The notes below the pieces were generated by a model, which made no database searches, was not told the origin of the DNA, and saw only the letters and a program-made list of their open reading frames with translations. Below are positions 17,117-25,474 of a stretch of 29,377 nucleotides of DNA, piece after piece; within the stretch, counting starts at the first letter, position 1; every line of letters begins with the position of its first letter. Position numbers and translations under genes: made by a program. Source of the DNA: Cryptosporidium bovis (lineage: Eukaryota; Apicomplexa; Conoidasida; Eucoccidiorida; Cryptosporidiidae); the NCBI GenBank assembly GCA_009768925.2, contig VHIT02000031.1, positions 1 to 29,377 of the forward strand. Reading direction: 5' to 3'.

Positions 17117-19936
17117 ATGAGAGTTCTAGATTGTAAAATCTTTTCAAAAAACAAAAATCAGGAAATAGAATGCCTTGCAATTACCCCAAATGGTTATTTC
17201 TGTGCAGTTTCACAAACTGAAGGATTTATAACAGTATTCGACACAGTCACATTTCATTCATGGTTACATATTTCTTCTAATGAGAAATATTCACTTAGAA
17301 CTCTGTTTTTTATAAAAAAAGATACACAGATTTTTGATGAGATCCATATTGATGATTCACCCCAAGGAGATGAAGCAATAAGTGATGCCGATAGTGAGAG
17401 TACTCAAACAACGGCATTCACATCCCCAAACAGATCTCCTGTTATAAAAAGACGTTCTATACCTTCAAAGTACTCCGCTGATATTTTTGATTTACAGTTT
17501 TATAGGCTAATTGGTTTGGGACTTGACGGAAGAATTATTGAATGGGACTTAAACACAGGCTTTGTTTTGGATACAATGATTTCTTATGGTGGAGCAATCT
17601 TTCAAGGTGCTGTTTCACCATCAGGTACTCAATTGGCATTGGCATGTGCCGATGGTTCAGTGAAAATTTTTAGCCTTCTAAACGACGTTATCTCATTTTC
17701 TCATTCACTTCCAAATCACAGCAATAAACTCCTATCTGTATCATTTTTGAATGACAAAACCATATTTTCTGGTTCTAGCGATGGTGTTATTTTAGATTTT
17801 GATGTTAACTTAAGGATATGCAAAAACGTAATGTCAGTTGGAACTGGTAAAAAAGCAATAAAAAGGTCAGAGTCTAGTGACACGTCTATCTGGTGTCTAT
17901 TATGTATTGAATCTGAAAATGTTCTTTTTAGTGGAGACTCTAATGGCACAGTAATAATTTGGGACTTGTTCACCTATACAGCAATAAGAACATTTACTCA
18001 TCATCAAGGAGATGTTTTAACACTTACGATGTTGGGAAGCATGGAAAAAAATTCATTTATCATTTCAACTGGGATAGACGGTTCAGTTGTATCTTATATA
18101 AACACTGAATCTTTAAGCAAATCTGAAGGTATATCTAAATGGGTTCCAGAGTCATTTTGTTATCCACATAATTCTGCAATATGTTCCGTTGCAGCAATTT
18201 CAACACCACATTCAAAGGGCCCCGTTGCTATTTCTGGAACTTGGGATGGAAGGTTGGTTATGTGGCTTCCAGCTGAGAGGAATTTTAGAGTTAAAAATAA
18301 ATTGAATGAAAACAGTCTTTCACCAAATTATTATCACTACACCCTTCCTAATGGTGTATTGAATAATTCCTTTAACATTCATATTGCGGAGAATGAACGA
18401 CTTATTTTGCGTCAAAACATTTATTCTATAGAGATGTGGTTCATTTCAAGTCCAGAAACAAGTAATAAGGTTAGGAAAGACTCTGAAGACTTATTAATAA
18501 ATCCGTTTACAATATTATGCAACAAACTAAATAGTATAAGATACAACTTTAGTGGGGCAGATGAAAGTCACATGGGGAACTTAATACCTGTGCAGCCAAT
18601 TAAACTCATAGAATTTAAGTTTTCAAATAGAAGAGACAACAAAATAATTTGTTCTGCATTAAGCAAAAATGGCAACTATGTTGTTGCATCTTTTTTGGAG
18701 GGTGGAATAAAAGTTATATACATTGATCTTGAGACTTTGAATATAAGTAACATTTCTATTGAATCTTGTAGAAACACTTTTGCTACAAGCCTAACATTCC
18801 TAACTAACACTACTCTGGTTGTTGGGGGATTTTACATCTCAGATATACACGGAAAAACTACGGGAAAACCAAACATTTGGATTGTTGATATAGAAAGAGA
18901 TATAATCATATCGTCCTTAGAGCTAAATTTAGAAGATAACTGCAATATTGGTAGAGCCTTTAAGATGAGTGTTTCATTTGATAATCAGTGGCTGGCTGTG
19001 GTCACAAGCTATGGATATTCATTTATTATAGACATGGATTCGTTGAAAGTTGAGGTAGATCTGAGTAAATTGAAAAACGACACTTTGAATCCATTTTGTG
19101 AGAGTAACTACTCTACTCCAATAACGTCCGTTTGCTTTAATAAAAGTAAGAGTGGCATAATTTTGGTTTTGATGTCAGATGGAAAATACTTTTTTTATTC
19201 TTTAGTATCTAAAAAGATACTACCTAAAGAACACTTCATTAAGAACACTCCTTATAAAGAAAATGATATTTATTCTCCACTGATTTATAGTATTCCAAAA
19301 AAACTCTACTCGCCACTTTTAAACGGACCAATTGTAGGCAGCAACTGGATTATAATACCAGACGATTCAAACACGTCTAATGTAGAATCTAAAAAGGAAA
19401 GTGATATTTTTATACTTCAGACATACGATTACATCGAGTACTTTAGTCTATTTGGAGAGAAATTTGATTCCAACACCTCTACAAAAGAGTCTTCATGTCC
19501 CAATGACAAAGATGAAAATGAAATTGCAAGAGAGATTTGCGGTCCTGTATATAAGTTACCTAGATTTAAAAAACAGGAAATGTTTTCAACTAATTATCTT
19601 TTCTATCCCGAAAGATTTGTAGAAGGAACTGGAAAGGCGAAACTAACCAACGAACCAACTGCGGACAAATTGGACAAGAAAACTACTGATATAAATGAGT
19701 CATTTAGAGCTTTAAATATCAACAGTAAGTCTGTTTTTGGTGTGTTTTGGGTGAACTCCCCAAAATGGCTCTCACTAGCAAATATCAGAACATATGAAGA
19801 ACATAACCAAGAAATTCAAACCTCAACAAAAGGATTCGTAGTTATGTTATCAAGCAAAAGTCAAAAATTAAGTGGATCAGACGATAACTACGAAGGCAAT
19901 AAGAGAACAATTAATAGAAAAAAGTATGGCGAGTAA
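17117..19936 (+). CDS. UTP4/cirhin-like WD40 protein of the SSU processome
   Basis: A 939-residue protein made of WD40-type repeats, probably two propellers. In the first half, residues about 15-400, the signatures are ECLAITPNGYFCAV, LIGLGLDGRIIEWDL, GGAIFQGAVSPSGTQLALAC followed by ADGSVKIF, a SGSSDGVILDFD blade, LFSGDSNGTVIIWDL and a GIDGSVV blade. GGAI followed by SP.G..LA...DGSV and then SGDSNG..I.WD is the order found in UTP4 (cirhin). UTP4 belongs to the t-UTP/UTPA subcomplex, which binds early pre-rRNA in the nucleolus. The protein is longer than human (about 690) and yeast (about 780) homologues, with low-complexity inserts near residues 75-115 and 780-850. An out-of-frame ATG 7 bases upstream (17110) opens a 9-codon ORF overlapping the start, so leaky scanning is possible. 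Confidence 0.8.
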   Translation: MRVLDCKIFSKNKNQEIECLAITPNGYFCAVSQTEGFITVFDTVTFHSWLHISSNEKYSLRTLFFIKKDTQIFDEIHIDDSPQGDEAISDADSESTQTTAFTSPNRSPVIKRRSIPSKYSADIFDLQFYRLIGLGLDGRIIEWDLNTGFVLDTMISYGGAIFQGAVSPSGTQLALACADGSVKIFSLLNDVISFSHSLPNHSNKLLSVSFLNDKTIFSGSSDGVILDFDVNLRICKNVMSVGTGKKAIKRSESSDTSIWCLLCIESENVLFSGDSNGTVIIWDLFTYTAIRTFTHHQGDVLTLTMLGSMEKNSFIISTGIDGSVVSYINTESLSKSEGISKWVPESFCYPHNSAICSVAAISTPHSKGPVAISGTWDGRLVMWLPAERNFRVKNKLNENSLSPNYYHYTLPNGVLNNSFNIHIAENERLILRQNIYSIEMWFISSPETSNKVRKDSEDLLINPFTILCNKLNSIRYNFSGADESHMGNLIPVQPIKLIEFKFSNRRDNKIICSALSKNGNYVVASFLEGGIKVIYIDLETLNISNISIESCRNTFATSLTFLTNTTLVVGGFYISDIHGKTTGKPNIWIVDIERDIIISSLELNLEDNCNIGRAFKMSVSFDNQWLAVVTSYGYSFIIDMDSLKVEVDLSKLKNDTLNPFCESNYSTPITSVCFNKSKSGIILVLMSDGKYFFYSLVSKKILPKEHFIKNTPYKENDIYSPLIYSIPKKLYSPLLNGPIVGSNWIIIPDDSNTSNVESKKESDIFILQTYDYIEYFSLFGEKFDSNTSTKESSCPNDKDENEIAREICGPVYKLPRFKKQEMFSTNYLFYPERFVEGTGKAKLTNEPTADKLDKKTTDINESFRALNINSKSVFGVFWVNSPKWLSLANIRTYEEHNQEIQTSTKGFVVMLSSKSQKLSGSDDNYEGNKRTINRKKYGE

Positions 19937-20000
19937 AATCAAAATTAATTCAATTAAATATTGTTTTATAATTGCTATTTATTATAAATGCTCATGTTTT

Positions 20001-21017
20001 TTACTCTTTTGTAATGTTTTTTTCTTCAGTTTGAAGCTGTGTACTTTTTATTGAATTTAGCCCTCTACTTTCAGTAGTGGAGGATTTACTGTGATCTTGA
20101 ATTATTGTAAGCTGTGTTGATGTGAAATGTGCCTTCGTCCTGATTGGAGTGTTTTCGCTCTCAAAGAATCTGTCATTTAAACTTAGGATACTTGAAAATC
20201 CACTCAAATTTCCAATTGAGTTCCTTAATATATTTGATGCCTCTGCAGAGTTTCCAATCAAAGTTCCTGTTGAAATGTTCTCTTTATGATTCTCAGGCGC
20301 AAATGCAGGTAATATTCTCTTTATTACTATAGGCAAGTAATTGGATGTTTCTTGAAAATTGTTGGTAGTTGAACCATTTTCGGGAATTAATGGAACTTGA
20401 CTAGTACGTATTAAATTAATCGGTTTTTCCACATCTGGAGTAGATAGCTTTCTATTAACAAATAGTCTACTTTTTCTTGGAATTTCCCTATCCTCATCCT
20501 GGTCTGAAGGAATATCATTTTTTTCGCTGCTTTCAACTGTAATATTTTTTTCCAAACTCTGGTTTTCTGATATTTCGCCTTGCTGGATTAGCATTAACTC
20601 AGAAGCACCTTCTTCACTCGGAGGTACACCAATATCGCTAAATTTCTCGTTTGTCTCTGGAATCATTTGAGCTTGAGTATCATTATTCACGTTTTCTATT
20701 ATATTAATGTCTGGTTGCAATGTCTCATTTCCATACATTACACTTGAGTCAAACAAAAGTGGAGTTTGTGAGGTTACATTTTGAGTAGTGTCTTCATCAA
20801 CTATTTCTGAATCAGTGAAATCAACTAATAAATCATTGGAAATATTAGCATAAAGAGGGCTTTCAAGAGTGCCGTTTCGCTGATTCATATGCATTTCTAC
20901 TGCATCAAGATCCGTATCGTTTGATTTTAGTTGGTCACTAACATTAATATCAAGACCTTCAGAAAGCACGTATTCAAAACATAAAATGAGAATAACTAAG
21001 GATTTAAGTAGTTGCAT
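20001..21017 (-). CDS. Orphan secreted acidic protein
   Basis: A 338-residue protein with a signal peptide (about residues 1-19, hydrophobic LLKSLVILILCFEYVLS). The remainder is hydrophilic, rich in Ser, Thr, Asn and Glu, without a transmembrane segment and with hardly any Cys. It has about a dozen Asn-x-Ser/Thr sequons. The first 180 residues are strongly acidic; a basic patch (PRKSRLFVNRKL) near residues 185-196 could be a processing site. It looks disordered, like many secreted or granule proteins of apicomplexan parasites, but I recognise no family. It is convergent with UTP4 (64 bases between stop codons) and divergent from the ApiAP2 gene across a long intergenic region. Secretion is inferred; function is unknown. 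Confidence 0.65.
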   Translation of the reverse strand: MQLLKSLVILILCFEYVLSEGLDINVSDQLKSNDTDLDAVEMHMNQRNGTLESPLYANISNDLLVDFTDSEIVDEDTTQNVTSQTPLLFDSSVMYGNETLQPDINIIENVNNDTQAQMIPETNEKFSDIGVPPSEEGASELMLIQQGEISENQSLEKNITVESSEKNDIPSDQDEDREIPRKSRLFVNRKLSTPDVEKPINLIRTSQVPLIPENGSTTNNFQETSNYLPIVIKRILPAFAPENHKENISTGTLIGNSAEASNILRNSIGNLSGFSSILSLNDRFFESENTPIRTKAHFTSTQLTIIQDHSKSSTTESRGLNSIKSTQLQTEEKNITKE

Positions 21018-21723
21018 TATAAATACCTATCTCAATATTATTTCGACAAATTTTTAGATTCAAAAGATGACGTGTGATGAAATCACGAGTGCAAAGTGTG
21101 AATATAAGACTAAAAGTAGCTTTAAATAAACATAGGATTTAACATAGAAGGTGGTACAAATTTTTATTATCAAATGAGTTTAATGAGGTTCAAAAAGAGT
21201 AAGTATAGATGAATATTATCGCAATAGAATAAAGGTAGGTGGTGTAACAAAAAAATATTCGTTTTAAATAACGAGTTTTTTAAAAAACGGAACTCCAATT
21301 GAACTAATGATTTTATAAAACAGAGATACGGAGAAAATGGTACAAATTTCGTCTTTTACTTAAATAGATCTTAGATTTTTCTCCTAAATCGAACAAATTT
21401 CTACTTTTTTTAAAGATTATTAGTGGTGTGTAGGCCGCGTGTTAACTGCTACACACAAATGCAACTAGAGAAACAAGGGGTGATTGCTATCCTATTTTTG
21501 TTGGGATAAATTATTAGAACACAAAAAATTCAATTTAGGTGTACACATGGATCTTATTTGTTAACTATGTGCAATCTGTTTGGGTGTGTTGTTGAATTCA
21601 TTTCGAATACCGTATTTAAGGATAAGTAACAAGCCTTAATAAAATTAGTGCAGAGGGTATAGTAAAAGAAAAATATAAGGGGAAGGAGTAATAGGATAGT
21701 AACAAAATTATTTCCAATGAATT
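21018..21723. promoter_or_regulatory. Long divergent intergenic region between the secreted protein and ApiAP2 genes
   Basis: At 706 bases this is the longest gap without a clear gene in the window, and both flanking genes point away from it, so it should hold both promoters. It has no credible ORF. It contains a perfect 8-base inverted repeat GTGTGTAG (21426-21433) and CTACACAC (21449-21456) around a GC-rich centre, and an 8-base palindrome GTGTACAC at 21539-21546. These repeated GTGT/ACAC cores may be transcription-factor sites. An ATG at 21717 opens an 18-codon out-of-frame ORF overlapping the ApiAP2 start. Confidence 0.5.
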
Positions 21724-23259
21724 ATGACAGAGTTAGAAACAGTATCTCACTCCTCAAAGGAATTGAATAAAGATTCAATAGAAAAAGATGAAATTGCAGA
21801 AATAGTACAGCAAAACGATACTATTATTGTTGAAAAGACAAATGAAAACTCACAATACTCAACAAATGGAAGGGAAGAGGTATTCATGCAATTACAAACA
21901 GAATTATTCGATATTCTGCTGGAAATATATTACATAACACCGATATGGGGTTCCTTTAAAGAAAATTTTTACTTTCATTGGAAAAAAATAATAGGTGCAA
22001 CTAATATTAAGGAACTTCATGCATATAGATTAATATTTAGATGTATGGGTTGTTTGCGTCCTTCTTCAACACCTTTATTTGTGTTAAAAGTTATAATTAA
22101 GCAACTTGATGAATTTAGAAGAATATCCGAGCCTGAATATTATTCAGAAAATATAGATCTAAATACCATAGTTCAGGGACAAGCAATTACAGGATTTCAT
22201 TCACCATTTACTTTCATCCAAGAAATGAAACACTCGAATTTTTCTGACTACAATATCAAAGGAAAACATCTGTTTGAACCGGAAAAGAATTTATTAGTGA
22301 ACGATTCATCTCTTAAACAATACAAACAAATAGCTAGTGGAGTAAGTGATAGTGATGAAAATAAATTCTTTATGAATCCTGCAAACACAAATAAGACGAA
22401 TGAGTGCACCTCAAATATAGTTGAAAATCAAATTTTGTTTTCTCAAAACGATAAACTAATTAAGAGTGTGTGTGAAAATATGTGTCATATGAAAAGCGAA
22501 TACTTGAACAGCTTATACTTTAATCTGGGTTATTTGCAAAATACAGATATTTCATTTGACAGAATAAAAAACACCGAGAATAACATTCATTGTAAATGTG
22601 AGTCACAGAATAAGGATTCACTTATTTATAAGGCGCAAAACAATAAAAACTGGTCAAAATATAGCGAGTACTCTGAGAGTTGCGGAGAAATCAGCGATTC
22701 TAGTTGTGGATCAAACGTTAAATCTATAAAAAATTCGTTTATTGGAAGTTCACCAAATTCCAATAGGGATTATACTCTAATTGGTTCAGTGACACCCAGA
22801 CTTCAAGAGGTTGGTCAGCTAGCAAGAGTAATTCAAAGCCAAAACGAATACCATTCTGAATTTTCTGGAAGTAATGAGTTAATAACAGCCTATCCTCCAA
22901 AGAAGAGGACAAGGCGTAATAGTGAGATACAAGGTGTCTACTTTGACAAAATTCGTAAATTATGGCGTGCTAATTGGAAAGAAAATGGCCGTGTTAAGAC
23001 AAAAGGGTTTTCGGTCTTTCAATTTGGAGATGAAGGTGCTAAACAGAGAGCAATTGAATATCGTAAAAAAATGGAGAAGGAGTTTTATGTAACATCAAAT
23101 AATTCAAAAAATATCCCAAAGAGTACATTCACAAATGGAAAGGAGCAAAATTCGATGCCCGAGAATTTAAGTAGTATTCTTGTGGATTGTAATGACGCCT
23201 TTACACAAAATGACATTGAAAATTCGGATACAGTGCAAAATATAAAAACTGCAGAATAG
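21724..23259 (+). CDS. ApiAP2 family transcription factor, single C-terminal AP2 domain
   Basis: A 511-residue protein. Residues about 400-456 form one AP2/ERF-type DNA-binding domain: GVYFDKIRKLWRANW, then GRVKTKGFSV, FGDEGAKQRAIEYRKKMEKEF. The GVYFD...W.A.W...G....K.F....FG...A...AI.YR order is that of the apicomplexan AP2 fold (three strands and a helix). It is preceded by a basic PPKKRTRR stretch at about 390 that may add DNA contacts or a nuclear localisation signal. Residues about 50-140 form a helical, Trp/Phe/Cys-containing block that looks structured, unlike the Asn/Ser-rich middle. I do not recognise that block; it may be a partner-binding module. The binding motif of this protein is unknown. 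The gene is intron-less. Confidence 0.88.
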   Translation: MTELETVSHSSKELNKDSIEKDEIAEIVQQNDTIIVEKTNENSQYSTNGREEVFMQLQTELFDILLEIYYITPIWGSFKENFYFHWKKIIGATNIKELHAYRLIFRCMGCLRPSSTPLFVLKVIIKQLDEFRRISEPEYYSENIDLNTIVQGQAITGFHSPFTFIQEMKHSNFSDYNIKGKHLFEPEKNLLVNDSSLKQYKQIASGVSDSDENKFFMNPANTNKTNECTSNIVENQILFSQNDKLIKSVCENMCHMKSEYLNSLYFNLGYLQNTDISFDRIKNTENNIHCKCESQNKDSLIYKAQNNKNWSKYSEYSESCGEISDSSCGSNVKSIKNSFIGSSPNSNRDYTLIGSVTPRLQEVGQLARVIQSQNEYHSEFSGSNELITAYPPKKRTRRNSEIQGVYFDKIRKLWRANWKENGRVKTKGFSVFQFGDEGAKQRAIEYRKKMEKEFYVTSNNSKNIPKSTFTNGKEQNSMPENLSSILVDCNDAFTQNDIENSDTVQNIKTAE

Positions 23260-23424
23260 AAATGATCAGTCAGTGTAAACTCGTTAAACTCAAAGTCTAA
23301 TGTTATCTAATAGTAATTTTAAATTGTCGATACTATTTTATCATTTATATAAATCCTCTATTTAAGGAATCTTACGGTTTGACATAGCCATTTGAATTTG
23401 ATTTTTTTCCTTTGTTATTTCATT

Positions 23425-24124
23425 TTACTTAATTATTTGTGGAGGAATTGCACCAACCAAGCCACTGCAAAAAAATAATATTATAGCTTAAGATTATCAT
23501 TTTATATTAACTTACGATATACCAGTGTGAGCATGCAGAATTTGTTCCGTGGTCTTCCATATTTTATTTGTCAAATCCCTCAACATCTGTTCTGCCTCCT
23601 CCTAAAATTTGAATTGTTGTGTGAACATTTAAGAGATTTTTGTAGGCAAACTTACTTCTGTTGTATTATCATCTCCTTCCGCATCTTTCTCGTCATCAGA
23701 ATTATCCTCTGAGTCGTTTTTAAGTTTGCTTTCAGATTGAATTAAAATAGTTCTGAAGCGTAATTAGTTGACATTAAATCTATGAACTTTGGTGAATCAA
23801 ATAAAGGGAAACATACCTTTTTTTGTTAAGCAATGTTGAAAATTTTTGGACCTCATCTTCCAATTCGCTTATTGAAATAAATGCTTGTTTTTTTTCTATG
23901 TTAAGTGTTAATAGTGTATACTTTTGCAAATTCAATTAAATATTTGTATTCTTACCTAGTGCATGTGCTTCAGGTGCCTGTGTAAGTAAATTTCTCATCT
24001 TTTCAACTGCAGATTTCAGGTCATCGATTATTAAGGCTGAGTTTGCATTGGTGTTCAATAACCCCTGGGAGGCATAACATATTGAAAAGATAAAACTGAA
24101 TAAATAAATTAAAAAAAGCTTCAT
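23425..24124 (-). CDS. Five-exon gene for a small secreted protein, orphan
   Basis: No single frame covers this gene; I assembled it by hand. Exons on the - strand are 24124-23956, 23895-23817, 23752-23656, 23601-23516 and 23464-23425. The four introns (60, 64, 54 and 51 bases) all start GTAAG or GTATG and end in AG. Every join keeps the frame and the total is 156 residues. The start is at the ATG beginning a signal peptide (MKLFLIYLFSFIFSICYAS). Upstream ATGs in the same frame would bury that signal. The mature protein is helical, with a coiled-coil-like part (SELEDEVQKFSTLLNKKR), an acidic stretch of Asp/Glu around residue 100 and a hydrophobic C-terminal end (GLVGAIPPQIIK). I recognise no family. 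The regular splice sites argue for a real gene; the exact model needs transcript data. Confidence 0.75.
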
Positions 24125-24191
24125 ATTAAAAATATTTAATCCAAGTTCTAAACTGTTGTCTAAAAGTAGAATATTCAGTCCTAATTGCAAG

Positions 24192-24236
24192 TGCATGCAT
24201 TTACGGTCGTCAAACAAGGTGGTGGGGATGCATGCA
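24192..24236. promoter_or_regulatory. Pair of TGCATGCA motifs
   Basis: TGCATGCA occurs exactly at 24192-24199 and again at 24229-24236, 37 bases apart centre to centre. They lie 68 and 105 bases before the start of the five-exon secreted protein. GCATGC/TGCATGCA is a well-known target of apicomplexan AP2 factors. Between them is a G-rich GGTGGTGGGG (24219-24228). The pair occurs nowhere else in this window, so a stage-specific promoter of the secreted gene is likely. Confidence 0.6.
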
Positions 24237-24326
24237 AAGCGCTAACTTCAGAATTAATTTTAAATTAACAACATTAAAATTCCCTTTTATTTTTGACACT
24301 TTAAATTTAAATATAATTCGCATGAA

Positions 24327-25373
24327 TTAATTCTTAATGGAAGTAATAATATTACCAAGTTCCTTTATTGCCACCGAGGAGGGAGAATCTTCATCATTCT
24401 CGCAAATAGATGTGCCTTTGTCACATGCATAAAGTAACTGCTCATCCCATGGTATCTTAACTAGGTATTTAACATCCATTTGTTTACACATTTCTTCTAC
24501 AGATGCCTCAGTTTCTATGTTTTTAAATACCTTACCCATGTTTTCTACTACACCTATAATATTTAAATTAACCTTTTTACAGAATGATATTTCCTTTCTT
24601 ACATCCTGTAAAGCTATTTCCTGAGGAGTGGTGACAATAACTGCACCGTTGATGTTATGGCCTTTCAAATATGATACTATTGAAAGATGTTCATCAGATG
24701 TACCTGGAGGTGTGTCTATAATTAAATAGTCTAAATCACCCCAAATCACATCGGTTAGAAACTGTTTGATCAACCCGTTCTTTTTTGGTCCCCTCCAAAT
24801 AATCGCATCATCACTTTCAGAAAGTAAGAATGCTGTTGACATTACTGAAAGAGTGTCGTTTACGTAAACAGGCGACCATCCACCTGCAGATATGTGAACG
24901 TCATTATTTTGAACTCCCATCATTTTTGGAGCAGATGGTCCACATATATCAATGTCAAGCAACCCGACACTTAGATTTTTGGAAGACAAATACCAAGATA
25001 ATTGTGCAGATACAGTTGATTTTCCCACTCCACCCTTGCCAGACAGAATCAAGATAATATTTTTTACTTTCAATAAATTCTCAATTTCGTAGTTCTTTTT
25101 TTTTGAATTGGATGCACAGATTGATGCGTTAGGACACCCAGCACAGGATTCTGCAGTGCCTGCATCTGGTGAATCAATTCCAACACAGTCTTCATTAGGT
25201 ACAGAGCCATTTTTCAAATGACCAGGAAGCGATTTAACAGGGAAAACATATGAAATTTTGTCGACAATATATGAGAATATAGGTCTGTAAAAATTTTTCA
25301 AAGCTCGATCCAACAATATGCCAAAAATTAATCCAACGGAAAAAATTGAAACTGTGGTTAATTTTCTTCTCAT
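24327..25373 (-). CDS. NBP35-type Fe-S cluster scaffold P-loop ATPase, membrane anchored
   Basis: A 348-residue MRP/NBP35 family ATPase of the cytosolic iron-sulfur assembly pathway. The N-terminal cysteine motif Cys63-x13-Cys77-x2-Cys80-x5-Cys86 is the NBP35 ferredoxin-like signature, which separates it from CFD1. The deviant Walker A SGKGGVGKST (111-120), LLDIDICGPS (138-147) and IIDTPPGTSDEH (218-229) are intact. Two features are odd. First, residues 6-21 form a hydrophobic segment after a basic start (MRRK), a signal anchor that yeast and human NBP35 lack. A mitochondrial outer-membrane anchored NBP35 is known in Toxoplasma, so a mitosome surface location is plausible. Second, after GVVENM (274-279), where NBP35 and CFD1 carry the CPxC pair that bridges the dimer, this protein has GKVFKN with no cysteine. 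It shares a 101-base gap with divergent FCF2. Confidence 0.9.
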   Translation of the reverse strand: MRRKLTTVSIFSVGLIFGILLDRALKNFYRPIFSYIVDKISYVFPVKSLPGHLKNGSVPNEDCVGIDSPDAGTAESCAGCPNASICASNSKKKNYEIENLLKVKNIILILSGKGGVGKSTVSAQLSWYLSSKNLSVGLLDIDICGPSAPKMMGVQNNDVHISAGGWSPVYVNDTLSVMSTAFLLSESDDAIIWRGPKKNGLIKQFLTDVIWGDLDYLIIDTPPGTSDEHLSIVSYLKGHNINGAVIVTTPQEIALQDVRKEISFCKKVNLNIIGVVENMGKVFKNIETEASVEEMCKQMDVKYLVKIPWDEQLLYACDKGTSICENDEDSPSSVAIKELGNIITSIKN

Positions 25374-25411
25374 TGTTGAAAAATCAAATTATTAGAATAT
25401 GCCAAATGAAA

Positions 25412-25419
25412 TTGGCGCG
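25412..25419. promoter_or_regulatory. E2F-like TTGGCGCG site in a divergent promoter
   Basis: TTGGCGCG lies 39 bases before the NBP35 start (-) and 56 bases before the FCF2 start (+), in a gap of only 101 bases. E2F-like motifs are reported as common upstream elements in Cryptosporidium. This one may serve both genes. It is a single sequence match, with no other proof. Confidence 0.4.
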
Positions 25420-25474
25420 TATTTTATAAAAAATAAAAGGTATAGAGTGACTTGATATTTATAATTTAGATATA

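Noticed and set aside
23527-23712. 61-codon + ORF opposite exons 3-4 of the secreted gene
   Set aside because: Shadow of the spliced - strand gene, whose exon structure and signal peptide are convincing.
24125-24217. Earlier start for the secreted gene at 24217 in the same frame
   Set aside because: It would put the signal peptide 31 residues inside the protein and place coding sequence over the TGCATGCA pair. The ATG at 24124 begins a textbook signal peptide.
24530-24560. Possible mini-intron in NBP35 (GTAAGG...CATAG) after GVVENM
   Set aside because: It is only about 21 bases, far shorter than the 51-78 base introns here, and removing it could not bring back a CPxC motif.
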